NCBI GenBank assembly: GCA_002293505.1
Contig: DBDI01000030.1
Span: 2,421 to 66,420, forward strand
DNA length: 64,000 bases
Source: Alistipes sp. UBA936
GTDB taxonomy: Bacteria; Bacteroidota; Bacteroidia; Bacteroidales; Rikenellaceae
Direction: 5' to 3'
This document shows, piece by piece, positions 24,169 through 32,208 of the stretch (positions within the stretch are counted from its first letter, which is position 1; each line of letters starts with the position of its first letter). A program made the translations under genes and the position numbers. A model generated the notes under the pieces. The model made no database searches and was not told the DNA's origin. It worked only from the letters and a program-made list of their open reading frames with translations.

Positions 24169-24983
24169 GGCTGTTATGTTGTGTTTTTGTGGCCTTTTCG
24201 CTGGTCGGCTGCATCGGGTCGTGGACGGTTCCGGAGTTTGAGGATACGTCCCGTCCGCGGAATGTGACGATTGCGGAATTGCGTGATTATATGTCTGGTG
24301 CAGAGGTTGTTATCGCGAACGATGTTGTGATTGCCGGGCGGGTCGTGTCGAGCACGCGAGCCGGGAATTTTTACAACACGTTTCTGATTGACGATGGCAC
24401 CGGCGCGGTCGAAATTATGGCGGGTTGGCCCGACCTGGATGCTGTGTATCATCCTGGTCAGCAGGTTGTTGTATCGGTGCGTGGCTTGGCGGTCGGCTGG
24501 CGCGATGGGGTGATGCAACTCGGACTGCCACCGGATCCAGGAAGTCGCTATCCCACAGGCTATTTCTATCATCCGGTAGTCGCGGCGGAGTGGGTGATGG
24601 CCGAACGAAGTGTGATTCCGGTGTCGCCGATTGTGACAGATATTGCGCTGTTAGACAGTGATTTGTGTGGTCGACTTGTGCGGATAGACGGTCTTCGAGC
24701 GGACGGGGCCCTGGCTACCGGCGCGACTTGGGCGACGAGGTGGCCCGAACCGACGACTGGTTATGTTAAATTTCGCTCGTCTGAGCGAGGCCCTGATGAT
24801 TTTACGGGGCGCCCGCAGACTGATTCAATTACCATTGTTACAAGCGGTTACGCATCGTTTGCTGGAGCCACGGTTCCGCGCGGGGAGGGGTCGCTGACCG
24901 GAATCTTGTTGTGGGGCCGCGGCGGCGGTGGACGAGAACACTTTTTGCTGAAGTTACGTGATGAGGAAGATATTGATTTTTAG
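24165..24983 (+). CDS. DUF5689 lipoprotein (first)
   Basis: A 272-residue lipoprotein with signal peptide and lipobox FSLVGC (Cys16). Then the DUF5689 region: VTIAELRDYMSGAEVVI, VIAGRVVSSTRAGNFYNTFL, IDDGTGAVEI and the OB-fold strand VVVSVRGLAVGW. The D-DGTG-x-EI core is an OB-fold often called nucleic-acid- or sugar-binding, but the ligand is unknown. Family members sit next to TonB-dependent receptors and probably act as their cell-surface partner. It is coupled to the receptor gene by a four-base overlap and overlaps the next DUF5689 gene by 23 bases. Confidence 0.85.
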   Translation: MRLLCCVFVAFSLVGCIGSWTVPEFEDTSRPRNVTIAELRDYMSGAEVVIANDVVIAGRVVSSTRAGNFYNTFLIDDGTGAVEIMAGWPDLDAVYHPGQQVVVSVRGLAVGWRDGVMQLGLPPDPGSRYPTGYFYHPVVAAEWVMAERSVIPVSPIVTDIALLDSDLCGRLVRIDGLRADGALATGATWATRWPEPTTGYVKFRSSERGPDDFTGRPQTDSITIVTSGYASFAGATVPRGEGSLTGILLWGRGGGGREHFLLKLRDEEDIDF

Positions 24984-25827
24984 CTTCTTGGCTCTTGTAG
25001 CATGCCGTTCGACGAGCGATCTGCCCGGGCCCGATGATGGCGAAGAGCAGACCGTGTCGATTGCCTATCTGAAAACGCTGTACAGAGGAGCTTCTACGCT
25101 GATTGACAGCGAAATACGTATTGAGGGAGCGGTCATTTCGAGCGACGATCAGGGCAATTTTTATCACACGCTGCTGGTGGATGACGGAACAGGCGGTATA
25201 GAAGTGAAACTCGCTATGGATCAGATTTTTAAGCAGTTTCGAGTGCATTCGCACGTCACGGTGCGGTGTAATGGGTTGTGGTTGGGCTCGTATGGCGGCA
25301 CGTTACAGCTTGGTGCTCAACCGTTTGGAGAGTATGAAGTGGAACCGCTCGGTCAGGCGCAGGCGGCGGAGCATCTGAGTTGCGACAACGAATTTTGCGG
25401 CGAAGTTCTGCCTACTATTCTTACATTCAGCGAGTTATCGTTGCAACATATCTCCACTTTTGTGGCGTTCGAGGGGGTGTCTTTCGTCGAGCAAGGGCAA
25501 CAATGGGCCGAAACCGAAGCCCTGACCAATCCTGAGATCGCGACTCACTCCGCTACCGGAGCCGCGACTCCAGCCGCCCGCGCCCCAAACCACGTTCTCG
25601 CTACAGATCCCGCGACCGAACCTCCCTCGGCGACAAACAGACATATTATTGATAGACAGGGTAATACGTTGATCGTGCGCACGAGCCGGTATGCTCGTTT
25701 CGCGACGTGGTTGCTGCCCGCCGGAGAGGGACGAATCGAAGGCGTGTTAGGTTACTTTAGCGGTGATTATCAGTTGGTTGTGCTCGACGCGATGAAGTTC
25801 CAGCCGACGCGTCAACCCGGCAATTGA
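24961..25827 (+). CDS. DUF5689 lipoprotein (second)
   Basis: A 288-residue lipoprotein starting MRKILIFSFLALVAC (lipobox Cys15). It repeats the DUF5689 core of its neighbour: VSIAYLKTLYRGASTLI, IEGAVISSDDQGNFYHTLL, VDDGTGGIEV and VTVRCNGLWLGSYGGTLQLG. The two proteins are homologous along their length and came from a tandem duplication, but this copy has a Thr/Ala/Pro-rich insert near residues 190-222. The ATG at 24961 is preferred to the in-frame GTG one codon earlier. The 3' end overlaps the convergent TatD gene by 16 bases. Confidence 0.85.
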   Translation: MRKILIFSFLALVACRSTSDLPGPDDGEEQTVSIAYLKTLYRGASTLIDSEIRIEGAVISSDDQGNFYHTLLVDDGTGGIEVKLAMDQIFKQFRVHSHVTVRCNGLWLGSYGGTLQLGAQPFGEYEVEPLGQAQAAEHLSCDNEFCGEVLPTILTFSELSLQHISTFVAFEGVSFVEQGQQWAETEALTNPEIATHSATGAATPAARAPNHVLATDPATEPPSATNRHIIDRQGNTLIVRTSRYARFATWLLPAGEGRIEGVLGYFSGDYQLVVLDAMKFQPTRQPGN

Positions 25828-26600
25828 CCGAACACCCGCTGCGCATTTTCTGTCGTAATTCGGTCGACCTCATTGGGCGCGAGACCCAGAATTTCGGCCA
25901 CCGCGGCGCGTATATATATAAGGTACGCCGGCTCGTTTCGCTGGCCGCGCAAAGGGGTGGGGGAGAGCCACGGGGCGTCGGTTTCGAGCACGATATGGGC
26001 CGGGTCGAGCTGTGGCAATAAGCTGATCCATAAATTCTTACGGTATGTCACTGGTCCGCCGACTCCGAGCACTAAATCGCCCACCGCACGCACGCGATGG
26101 TACTCGTCGAGGCCCCCGCTGAAGGCGTGCATCACACCGCGCAGGCCCGTTCCGGTGTACTTTTCCAGCACGTCGAGCGTCTCGGCCCAGGCATCGCGTG
26201 AATGGATGGCGACGGGCAGATCAAAGCGCAGAGCCAGTGAGAGTTGGCGTTCGAAAGCGGCGGTCTGTTCGGCCAAGAAATCGCGACTCCAGTGCAGGTC
26301 GAGCCCAATTTCGCCCACGGCCCAGAATCTCCGCACAGGCGGCCGCGAAAGGTACTCCTCTACGATATCCAACTCGTTAACCCACTGTGTATTATCGTTG
26401 ATTTCGGTCGGGTGGACGCCCATCATTGGCAGGCAAAAATCGGGATACGCACTGCACAGTTCGATCAACCGCGGGTGGCTCGCGGAACTCACCGCCGGAC
26501 AGAAAACGTGCGTCACTCCGGCCTCCGCAGCGCGTGCGATAACCTGCTCACGGTCAGCGTCATAATCCTCAAGATAGAGGTGCGAATGTGTGTCGATCAT
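25812..26600 (-). CDS. tatD: TatD-family metal-dependent hydrolase / 3'-5' DNase
   Basis: A 262-residue TIM-barrel enzyme of the amidohydrolase superfamily. Metal motif MIDTHSHLYLEDYD at the N-terminus, then MMGVHPTEI, VGEIGLDLHWSRD, LPVAIHSRDAW, VMHAFSGG and LETDAPWLSP, the full TatD set. Members are exonucleases acting on DNA or RNA ends. The start is set at the ATG of MIDTHSH because the motif begins there in all relatives. It follows dprA by 19 bases on the same strand, so both probably belong to one DNA-metabolism unit. Confidence 0.93.
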   Translation of the reverse strand: MIDTHSHLYLEDYDADREQVIARAAEAGVTHVFCPAVSSASHPRLIELCSAYPDFCLPMMGVHPTEINDNTQWVNELDIVEEYLSRPPVRRFWAVGEIGLDLHWSRDFLAEQTAAFERQLSLALRFDLPVAIHSRDAWAETLDVLEKYTGTGLRGVMHAFSGGLDEYHRVRAVGDLVLGVGGPVTYRKNLWISLLPQLDPAHIVLETDAPWLSPTPLRGQRNEPAYLIYIRAAVAEILGLAPNEVDRITTENAQRVFGQLPG

Positions 26601-26619
26601 ACCTTGTGTTTTTGCCGCG

Positions 26620-27744
26620 TCAGGCAATTCGTTCGTAAAGTCCGCCGGGCAGGCGCGTGATTTTTCCGGCAAATTCGAGTTTAAGCAAAATTGGCGCCAA
26701 CTCGCTGTGATTCAAAGCACTAAGCTCGCTCAGCAGGTCCACCGAAATGGCATCGCCACCGCGAAAACAGCCCAAAAGTCCGGCTGCATCGACAGAAATA
26801 GCCCCAGCCTCCGCTCCAAAACCCGCCTCAACCGCGGGAGTAACGCGAGGCCCAACACTCTCCACAGTCAGATCCCATCCGAGCGTTCGAATCACATCCT
26901 CGCCGTTGCAGACCATCTGCGCTTTATTACTCTTGATCAGCCAGTTAGGGCCCTTTGCAGTCTTGTCTGTCGCGCGCCCCGGGACCGCCATCACAAGCCG
27001 GTTGTAGCCGAATGCAAAGTCGGCCGTGGTCATCGCGCCGCCGCCTAAGTCGCTCTGAACCACCACTGTACCCTCGCTCAGCGCTGCGATCAGTCGGTTG
27101 CGCGGTATGTAAAAATTGCCTTTCTGCTTGCTGTTCGAGTGGAGTTCGGTCACCACGGCGCCTCCGCGGGCGACTATTTCGCGCACAATCCCGGCGTTCG
27201 AAGCGGGAACAGGATTAGGCAACGCATTGGGTATCACTGCAATAGTCGGTACACCGTGGCGTAGCGCCGCGCGATGGCTGCTCATATCGACGCCGAACGC
27301 CAGCCCACTGACGATGCACAGACCCGGCACACGCTCGGCGAGACCCTTCACGAGGCGGTCGCACATTACGTCGCCGTAGGTGTCGAACTGCCGCGTGCCG
27401 ACGATTGAAACGCACCTGAGTGTCAGCGCATTGACGTCACCACAAACATACAACACGTGGGGATGGTCGGCCGCCTCGCGCATCAACGGCGGATAGTCTT
27501 CATCGGTTGACGCCACAGCCGTAATGCCATGTTTATCAATGTATTTCAGCTCGGCGGCTGCCCGACGATGCGCCTCCTTGCGGGCGATTTGCAGGGCTAA
27601 CCCTTCGCGCAACCCGGCGCGGGTCAATTCGCTCGGCGAGGCGGCGTAAATTGCCTCCGCCGAACCGAACTCCTCCAACAACGCCGCAGCCGTCAATGCC
27701 CCCACACCATCTTCGAGCGAAAGCGCTATATCGTTGATATTCAC
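26620..27744 (-). CDS. dprA: DNA-processing protein DprA
   Basis: A 374-residue cytoplasmic protein that loads RecA onto incoming single-stranded DNA in transformation. N-terminal helix-hairpin-helix-like part (about 1-65, LEDGVGALTAAALLEEFG), then the Rossmann core with VSIVGTRQFDTYG, IVSGLAFGVDMSSHRAAL, TIAVIPNALPNPVP, FYIPRNRLIAALSEGTVVVQ and GPNWLIKSNKAQMV, and a C-terminal winged-helix part ending GKITRLPGGLYERI. It starts downstream of a 169-base stretch with a structured RNA candidate that may form its leader. Whether this bacterium is competent cannot be told from one gene. Confidence 0.95.
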   Translation of the reverse strand: MNINDIALSLEDGVGALTAAALLEEFGSAEAIYAASPSELTRAGLREGLALQIARKEAHRRAAAELKYIDKHGITAVASTDEDYPPLMREAADHPHVLYVCGDVNALTLRCVSIVGTRQFDTYGDVMCDRLVKGLAERVPGLCIVSGLAFGVDMSSHRAALRHGVPTIAVIPNALPNPVPASNAGIVREIVARGGAVVTELHSNSKQKGNFYIPRNRLIAALSEGTVVVQSDLGGGAMTTADFAFGYNRLVMAVPGRATDKTAKGPNWLIKSNKAQMVCNGEDVIRTLGWDLTVESVGPRVTPAVEAGFGAEAGAISVDAAGLLGCFRGGDAISVDLLSELSALNHSELAPILLKLEFAGKITRLPGGLYERIA

Positions 27745-27767
27745 CGAGTCACCTTTGAATTACACAG

Positions 27768-27900
27768 TCAAAAAATGACCCCCGGCTGCTGAGCACCTCA
27801 CCTCACAGCATACAGATTTTCGACAGAAAGACCTTACCGGAGGCCAAAAACCTCCGGTCTTCCTGTCTAAAAATATACCAAACTGAGCGTGAGGTGCTCC
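27768..27900 (-). ncRNA. Candidate structured RNA between birA and dprA
   Basis: On the minus strand, a -7 element (TATCTTTG, 27913-27906) is followed by a region with nested inverted repeats. Outer arms of 11 bp match perfectly (27889-27899 with 27791-27801, GAGCACCTCAC type). An inner hairpin pairs GACAG, AAGACC and CGGAGG with CCTCCG, GGTCTT and CTGTC (27867-27831) around TTTTTGG. Between the stems are two unpaired stretches of about 20 bases. After the outer stem comes a T-rich CATTTTTTGAC. Closing stem, large bubble and apical stem recall 6S-type RNA, but it is shorter than known examples. It could also be a dprA leader or attenuator. Confidence 0.45.
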
Positions 27901-27905
27901 GAGTG

Positions 27906-27913
27906 CAAAGATA
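27906..27913 (-). promoter_or_regulatory. -7 element upstream of the structured RNA / dprA
   Basis: TATCTTTG on the minus strand, immediately after the birA stop codon. Expected transcription start near 27900, where the outer stem begins. No clear -33 TTG. Confidence 0.5.
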
Positions 27914-28627
27914 TTAAATTATGAACGAAACCTCGCGATAGAGGTAACTTTTTGTGTCACGGCCGTTGTCCAGAAGCAGTTCGCCGCCCGGCCCGACGCC
28001 GCGAATCGTTGCGGTAAAGCGTTTGCCGTCTGGCAGTTCGAAACTCGCCGGAACCCCGAGGCGGTAGATGCGGGCGTGGTAGTCGTTTAATAATTGTTGC
28101 GAGCCCGCCCGCAGCTCCCCGAGCCGCGTCATCAGACACTCATAAAACCGTTCCAGAACCTCGCGCCGGTCGACTTCGCGGCCCAGTTCCAGAGCCATCG
28201 ACGTCGGATTGGGCAGCGACGGGTCGAACTCCCTCTGATTCACGTTTATACCGATCCCCGCACCGCTGCGACGCAACATCCCGCCCTCGCCTGCCGAGTG
28301 GTCGATCAGCACTCCAACTATCTTACGGTCACCGATATAGATGTCGTTCGTCCACTTGATCCGCGCATCGAGGCCCCAAAGCGCGAAAGTGTCGACCAGC
28401 GCCAGCGCAACGGTTTGCAGCAACAAAAACTGCTCGCCGACCCGCAAGAACGACGAGTCCATCACCGCGCTGAACATCAGGTTCTTACCCTCAGGACTGC
28501 TCCACTTTTTCCCCCTCTGTCCTCGTCCCGCCGTCTGGCGTTCGGCTACCACGACGTCGCCGTGAACGTAACGTTCGTCGCGCGCCTCGTCGATGGTGGA
28601 AGTTAGTTCGTCGAAAAAGTAAAACAT
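27914..28627 (-). CDS. birA: Biotin--[acetyl-CoA-carboxylase] ligase
   Basis: A 237-residue biotin protein ligase that joins biotin to a lysine of biotin carboxyl-carrier proteins through biotinyl-AMP. Motifs: FYFFDELTSTIDEARD, AERQTAGRGQRGKKW (the adenylate-binding GRGxxG loop), RIKWTNDIYI with the biotin-contacting KWxND, and GAGIGINVNQ. It lacks the N-terminal repressor helix-turn-helix, so it is the monofunctional short form. The start is the ATG at 28627, right after the promoter; in-frame codons further upstream encode an unrelated hydrophobic stretch. Confidence 0.93.
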   Translation of the reverse strand: MFYFFDELTSTIDEARDERYVHGDVVVAERQTAGRGQRGKKWSSPEGKNLMFSAVMDSSFLRVGEQFLLLQTVALALVDTFALWGLDARIKWTNDIYIGDRKIVGVLIDHSAGEGGMLRRSGAGIGINVNQREFDPSLPNPTSMALELGREVDRREVLERFYECLMTRLGELRAGSQQLLNDYHARIYRLGVPASFELPDGKRFTATIRGVGPGGELLLDNGRDTKSYLYREVSFII

Positions 28628-28631
28628 TGGC

Positions 28632-28639
28632 CAAAAATA
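28632..28639 (-). promoter_or_regulatory. -7 element of birA
   Basis: TATTTTTG on the minus strand, four bases before the ATG at 28627. It lies back to back with the prolyl oligopeptidase element at 28642-28649. Confidence 0.55.
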
Positions 28640-28641
28640 GT

Positions 28642-28649
28642 TACTTTTG
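28642..28649 (+). promoter_or_regulatory. -7 element of the prolyl oligopeptidase gene
   Basis: TACTTTTG, 33 bases before the ATG at 28683, two bases away from the divergent birA element. Confidence 0.55.
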
Positions 28650-28682
28650 TGGCAAAATCCGCAAAATACAAAACCAACAATT

Positions 28683-30809
28683 ATGAAAAAGCTCCTGACC
28701 CTTGCTCTAATCGCCTGTGCGGCAGCCGCTTGCTGCCAGAAAACAAAAAACACCATCACGATGTTGCCCTATCCCGAAACCCTGCGCGGGGACGTTGTGG
28801 AAGATTACCACGGCACACCCATCGCCGACCCCTACCGCTGGCTGGAGGATGCCGATTCGGCCGAGACAGCCGCCTGGGTTGCCGAACAAAACAAAGTGAC
28901 GTTCAACTACTTGGATCAAATTCCCTACCGCGACGCCGTTCGCGAACGCCTGACCCAGCTTTGGAACTATCCCAAGACCAGTGCGCCGTCGAAAGTGGGC
29001 GATTGGTACTTCTTCTACCACAACGACGGGCTTCAGAATCAGAGCGTTCTCTATCGTAAGAAGGGCCTCGACGGTGCACCCGAGCTCTTCCTCGACCCCA
29101 ACACGCTCTCCACGGACGGAACCGTTGCTCTGGGCGAGGTCGACTTCTCTCGCGACGGTCGTTGGATGGCTTATGCGGTTGCTGCCGCGGGCTCCGATTG
29201 GGTGAAAATCCACGTTCGCGACGTCGAAACCGGTGCCGACACCTCCGACCTTGTCGAGTGGGTGAAGTTCTCCGGCGCGACGTGGGCTCCCGACTCCAAG
29301 GGCTTCTATTACAGCTGCTACGAGGCTCCCAAGGATGGTAACATCTACTCCGTCCAGAACCAGCACCAGATGGTTTACTACCACGCGCTGGGCACCCCTC
29401 AGAGCGCCGACGTGCGCATCTATCGCGACGACGCTCACCCGTTGCGCTACTTCCACGGCTACCCAAGTTACGACGGCCGTTGGATCTTTGTGGTCGGTTC
29501 CGAGGGTACGAGCGGTGCCGAGTTGCTCTACCGCCGGGCCGATGAGCGTGCTTTCCGCGTGCTGTTTCCGGGCTTCGAGAACGAATACTCCGTTGTTCAC
29601 GCTGAGGGCGACACCGCCTGGGTCTACACCAACGACAAGGCACCCAACTTCCGCCTCGCTCGCGTCGATCTTGCTAATCCTGCTGCCGGCCTTGTGGACG
29701 TGATCGCCGAGGATCCCGCTCTGAGACTCCAAACAGTCTCTTCGACAGGCGGTTACTTCATCGCCAAATACCTCAAGGATGCAACCAGTAAGGTCATCCA
29801 ATACGACATCGACGGTAAGCTGATTCGCGAGGTCGAGCTCGGCGAGTTGGCTACGGCTTCGGGCTTCGGCGGCCGTTGGGACGCGACGGAGACCTTCTAC
29901 TCACTGTCGACCTACACCGCGCCCCCGACCGTCTACCACTACGATCTGGCAACCGGCACCTCCACTTTCTACGACCGTCCCGAGGTCGACTTCAACCCCG
30001 ACGAGTTCACCACCGAGCAGATCTTCTTCACCAGTAAGGACGGTACCCGCGTGCCGATGTTCGTCGTTCACAAGAAAGACATCAAACTCGACGGTACCAA
30101 CCCTACCTACCTGTATGGTTACGGCGGCTTCGACAGTAGCATCACTCCCGGATTCTCGGCCCAGCGTATAATGTTTATGGAACAGGGCGGCGTTGTTGTC
30201 GACGTCAACCTTCGTGGTGGCGGTGAGTACGGCGAGGCTTGGCACCGGGCCGGAATGTTGGAAAAGAAACAGAACGTGTTCGACGACTTCATCGGCGCTG
30301 CAGAATGGCTGATCGCCAACAAATACACCTCGCCCGAGAAACTCGCCATCGCCGGTGGTTCTAACGGCGGCCTTCTGGTCGGCGCTGCGATGACCCAGCG
30401 CCCTGAACTTTTCGCGGTTGCACTTCCCGCTGTCGGCGTGATGGATATGTTGCGCTACCACCGCTTCACCGTCGGTTGGGGTTGGAGCGTCGAGTACGGT
30501 AATGCCGACAACGCCGACCAGTTCGAGTATATATATAAGTACTCGCCGTTGCACAACCTTCGCGAGGGTGTCTGCTATCCCGCGACCCTCGTCACCACCG
30601 CCGACCACGACGACCGCGTTGTTCCGGCCCACTCGTTCAAGTTCGCCGCCGAGCTTCAGCACGATCAGGCGTGCGACAACCCGACCCTGATTCGCATCGA
30701 GACCAACGCTGGCCACGGAGCAGGCAAGCCCACCTCGAAACGCATCGACGAAGCGGCCGATACCTACTCGTTCGTCTTCTGGAACACCGATACTAAGGTC
30801 AAACTCTAA
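28683..30809 (+). CDS. Prolyl oligopeptidase (S9A), lipoprotein
   Basis: A 708-residue serine peptidase that cuts short peptides after proline. The N-terminus MKKLLTLALIACAAAACCQK has a lipobox and is probably anchored in the periplasm or on the surface, unlike cytoplasmic homologues. PYPETLRGDVVEDYHGTPIADPYRWLED is the standard family opening (shown here in outline), then a seven-bladed propeller (about 80-440) and the alpha/beta hydrolase domain with Ser560 in GGSNGG, the acid in ADHDDRV and the His in NAGHGAGK. All three catalytic residues are present. The ATG at 28683 is chosen because it starts the signal peptide. Aspartate kinase follows 16 bases later. Confidence 0.95.
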   Translation: MKKLLTLALIACAAAACCQKTKNTITMLPYPETLRGDVVEDYHGTPIADPYRWLEDADSAETAAWVAEQNKVTFNYLDQIPYRDAVRERLTQLWNYPKTSAPSKVGDWYFFYHNDGLQNQSVLYRKKGLDGAPELFLDPNTLSTDGTVALGEVDFSRDGRWMAYAVAAAGSDWVKIHVRDVETGADTSDLVEWVKFSGATWAPDSKGFYYSCYEAPKDGNIYSVQNQHQMVYYHALGTPQSADVRIYRDDAHPLRYFHGYPSYDGRWIFVVGSEGTSGAELLYRRADERAFRVLFPGFENEYSVVHAEGDTAWVYTNDKAPNFRLARVDLANPAAGLVDVIAEDPALRLQTVSSTGGYFIAKYLKDATSKVIQYDIDGKLIREVELGELATASGFGGRWDATETFYSLSTYTAPPTVYHYDLATGTSTFYDRPEVDFNPDEFTTEQIFFTSKDGTRVPMFVVHKKDIKLDGTNPTYLYGYGGFDSSITPGFSAQRIMFMEQGGVVVDVNLRGGGEYGEAWHRAGMLEKKQNVFDDFIGAAEWLIANKYTSPEKLAIAGGSNGGLLVGAAMTQRPELFAVALPAVGVMDMLRYHRFTVGWGWSVEYGNADNADQFEYIYKYSPLHNLREGVCYPATLVTTADHDDRVVPAHSFKFAAELQHDQACDNPTLIRIETNAGHGAGKPTSKRIDEAADTYSFVFWNTDTKVKL

Positions 30810-30825
30810 CCCCTACGGCTGGCGT

Positions 30826-32121
30826 ATGAAAGTATACAAGTTCGGTGGCGCGTCGGTTCGTAGCGCCGAGGGGGTTAAGAACCTGAAATACATCGTGGAG
30901 GATGAGCGCGGCGGTTTGTTCATCATCGTTTCGGCGATGGGGAAAACCACGAACGCGCTCGAAGTGGTGGTCGACCATTTTATGGCCGGCCGCCGCGCCG
31001 AGGCGCTCGCTGAGTGGACTGCTGTCGAGGCATACCACGCAACGATCATCGAGGGGCTGTTCGAGGGGCCGGGCGACTCGGGCGCAAAGGGTGCGAAAAC
31101 TCCCGCTGGCGTGCAAAAACTCTACGACGAGGCTCGCGGGATCCTTTCCACTGCCACCCCGACCGAGAACGACTTCGAAAAGTGGTACGACGCTCTGGTG
31201 AGCTTCGGCGAGCTGATTTCGACTTCGATCATCTCCGAATACCTTAATGCCGTCGGGGTTCGTAACCGTTGGGTCGATATGCGGCGCGCGATGGTCACCG
31301 ACCAGAAGTTCAAATACGCCAACGTCGATATGGAGGCTTCGACCGTCAAACTTCGCGAGGCTGTTGCTGGTGCCGATGTGGATGTGTTCGTTGGCCAGGG
31401 CTTCATCGGCGCGACTCCCTCGGGCAAGACCACAACCCTGGGCCGCGAGGGGTCGGACTACTCTGCCGCTGTTGTGGCCTCGATCCTCGACGCTGATAGC
31501 GTGGCAATTTGGAAGGACGTGATCGGGGTTCTGAACGCCGACCCGAAGATCTTTCCCGAGAGTACGTTCATTCCCGAGTTGACCTACCTCGACGCCGTCG
31601 AGTTGGCCTTCAGTGGTGCTCAGATCATCCACCCCAAGACGATCAAACCGCTGCAAAATAAGAACATTCCGCTTTACGTGCGTCCGTTCGGCGACAAGAT
31701 GGCTCCCGGTAGCGTGATCCGCGGCCAGATTGCTGCTCCGATCGAGGTGCCGATTCTGATCCTCAAACGTGGACAGGTGTTGTTGCAGATCCGGCCGCGC
31801 GACTACTCGTTCGTGTTGGAGGAGAAGGTTGGGGAGATTTTCCCCATCTTCGAGCAGTACAACGTGAAGGTCAATCTGGTGCAGACTTCGGCTGTGAATA
31901 TGTCGTTGTCGATCGACAAGACCCGCCGTCTGGACGAGCTCACTCGCGCTCTGGAGGGCCACGGATTCTTCGTCACTCGCGACGAGGGTATGGAGTTGCT
32001 CACTATTCGCGGTTACACCGAGCCGTACCTGGAGCGTTATAGCCGCGTGCCGGGCATTTACCTCGCTCAGCGCACCCGCAAGATCCTCCGCCTGATGCGT
32101 AAAGAGGCCGGGGGCCAGTAA
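30826..32121 (+). CDS. lysC: Aspartate kinase
   Basis: A 431-residue monofunctional aspartokinase, the first step (aspartate to aspartyl phosphate) of lysine, threonine and methionine synthesis. It starts MKVYKFGGASVRS, with the family KFGG motif; the kinase core includes FVGQGFIGATPSGKTTTLGR and GREGSDYSAAVVA; the C-terminus holds two ACT regulatory domains (LLQIRPRDYSFV and NVKVNLVQTSAVNMS). Feedback control by lysine or threonine is likely for an ACT-bearing enzyme but the effector cannot be read. There is no fused homoserine dehydrogenase. The gene follows the peptidase by 16 bases and may be co-transcribed. Confidence 0.93.
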   Translation: MKVYKFGGASVRSAEGVKNLKYIVEDERGGLFIIVSAMGKTTNALEVVVDHFMAGRRAEALAEWTAVEAYHATIIEGLFEGPGDSGAKGAKTPAGVQKLYDEARGILSTATPTENDFEKWYDALVSFGELISTSIISEYLNAVGVRNRWVDMRRAMVTDQKFKYANVDMEASTVKLREAVAGADVDVFVGQGFIGATPSGKTTTLGREGSDYSAAVVASILDADSVAIWKDVIGVLNADPKIFPESTFIPELTYLDAVELAFSGAQIIHPKTIKPLQNKNIPLYVRPFGDKMAPGSVIRGQIAAPIEVPILILKRGQVLLQIRPRDYSFVLEEKVGEIFPIFEQYNVKVNLVQTSAVNMSLSIDKTRRLDELTRALEGHGFFVTRDEGMELLTIRGYTEPYLERYSRVPGIYLAQRTRKILRLMRKEAGGQ

Positions 32122-32208
32122 CATAGGGGCAGGGTTGCGGCAGAGTGAGCAGAGGGCGGTTGGGGTGCCGGAGTCGCTTGAGGTACTGCCGCCTGCCGTG
32201 GCCCGGGG

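Noticed and set aside
27768..27900. Signal recognition particle (4.5S) RNA
   Set aside because: The conserved GGAA-loop domain and its flanking internal loop are not present in the apical hairpin.
30799..32124. A 441-codon minus-strand frame opposite aspartate kinase
   Set aside because: Antisense mirror of a gene with full kinase and ACT motifs; no signal peptide or domain in the antisense product.
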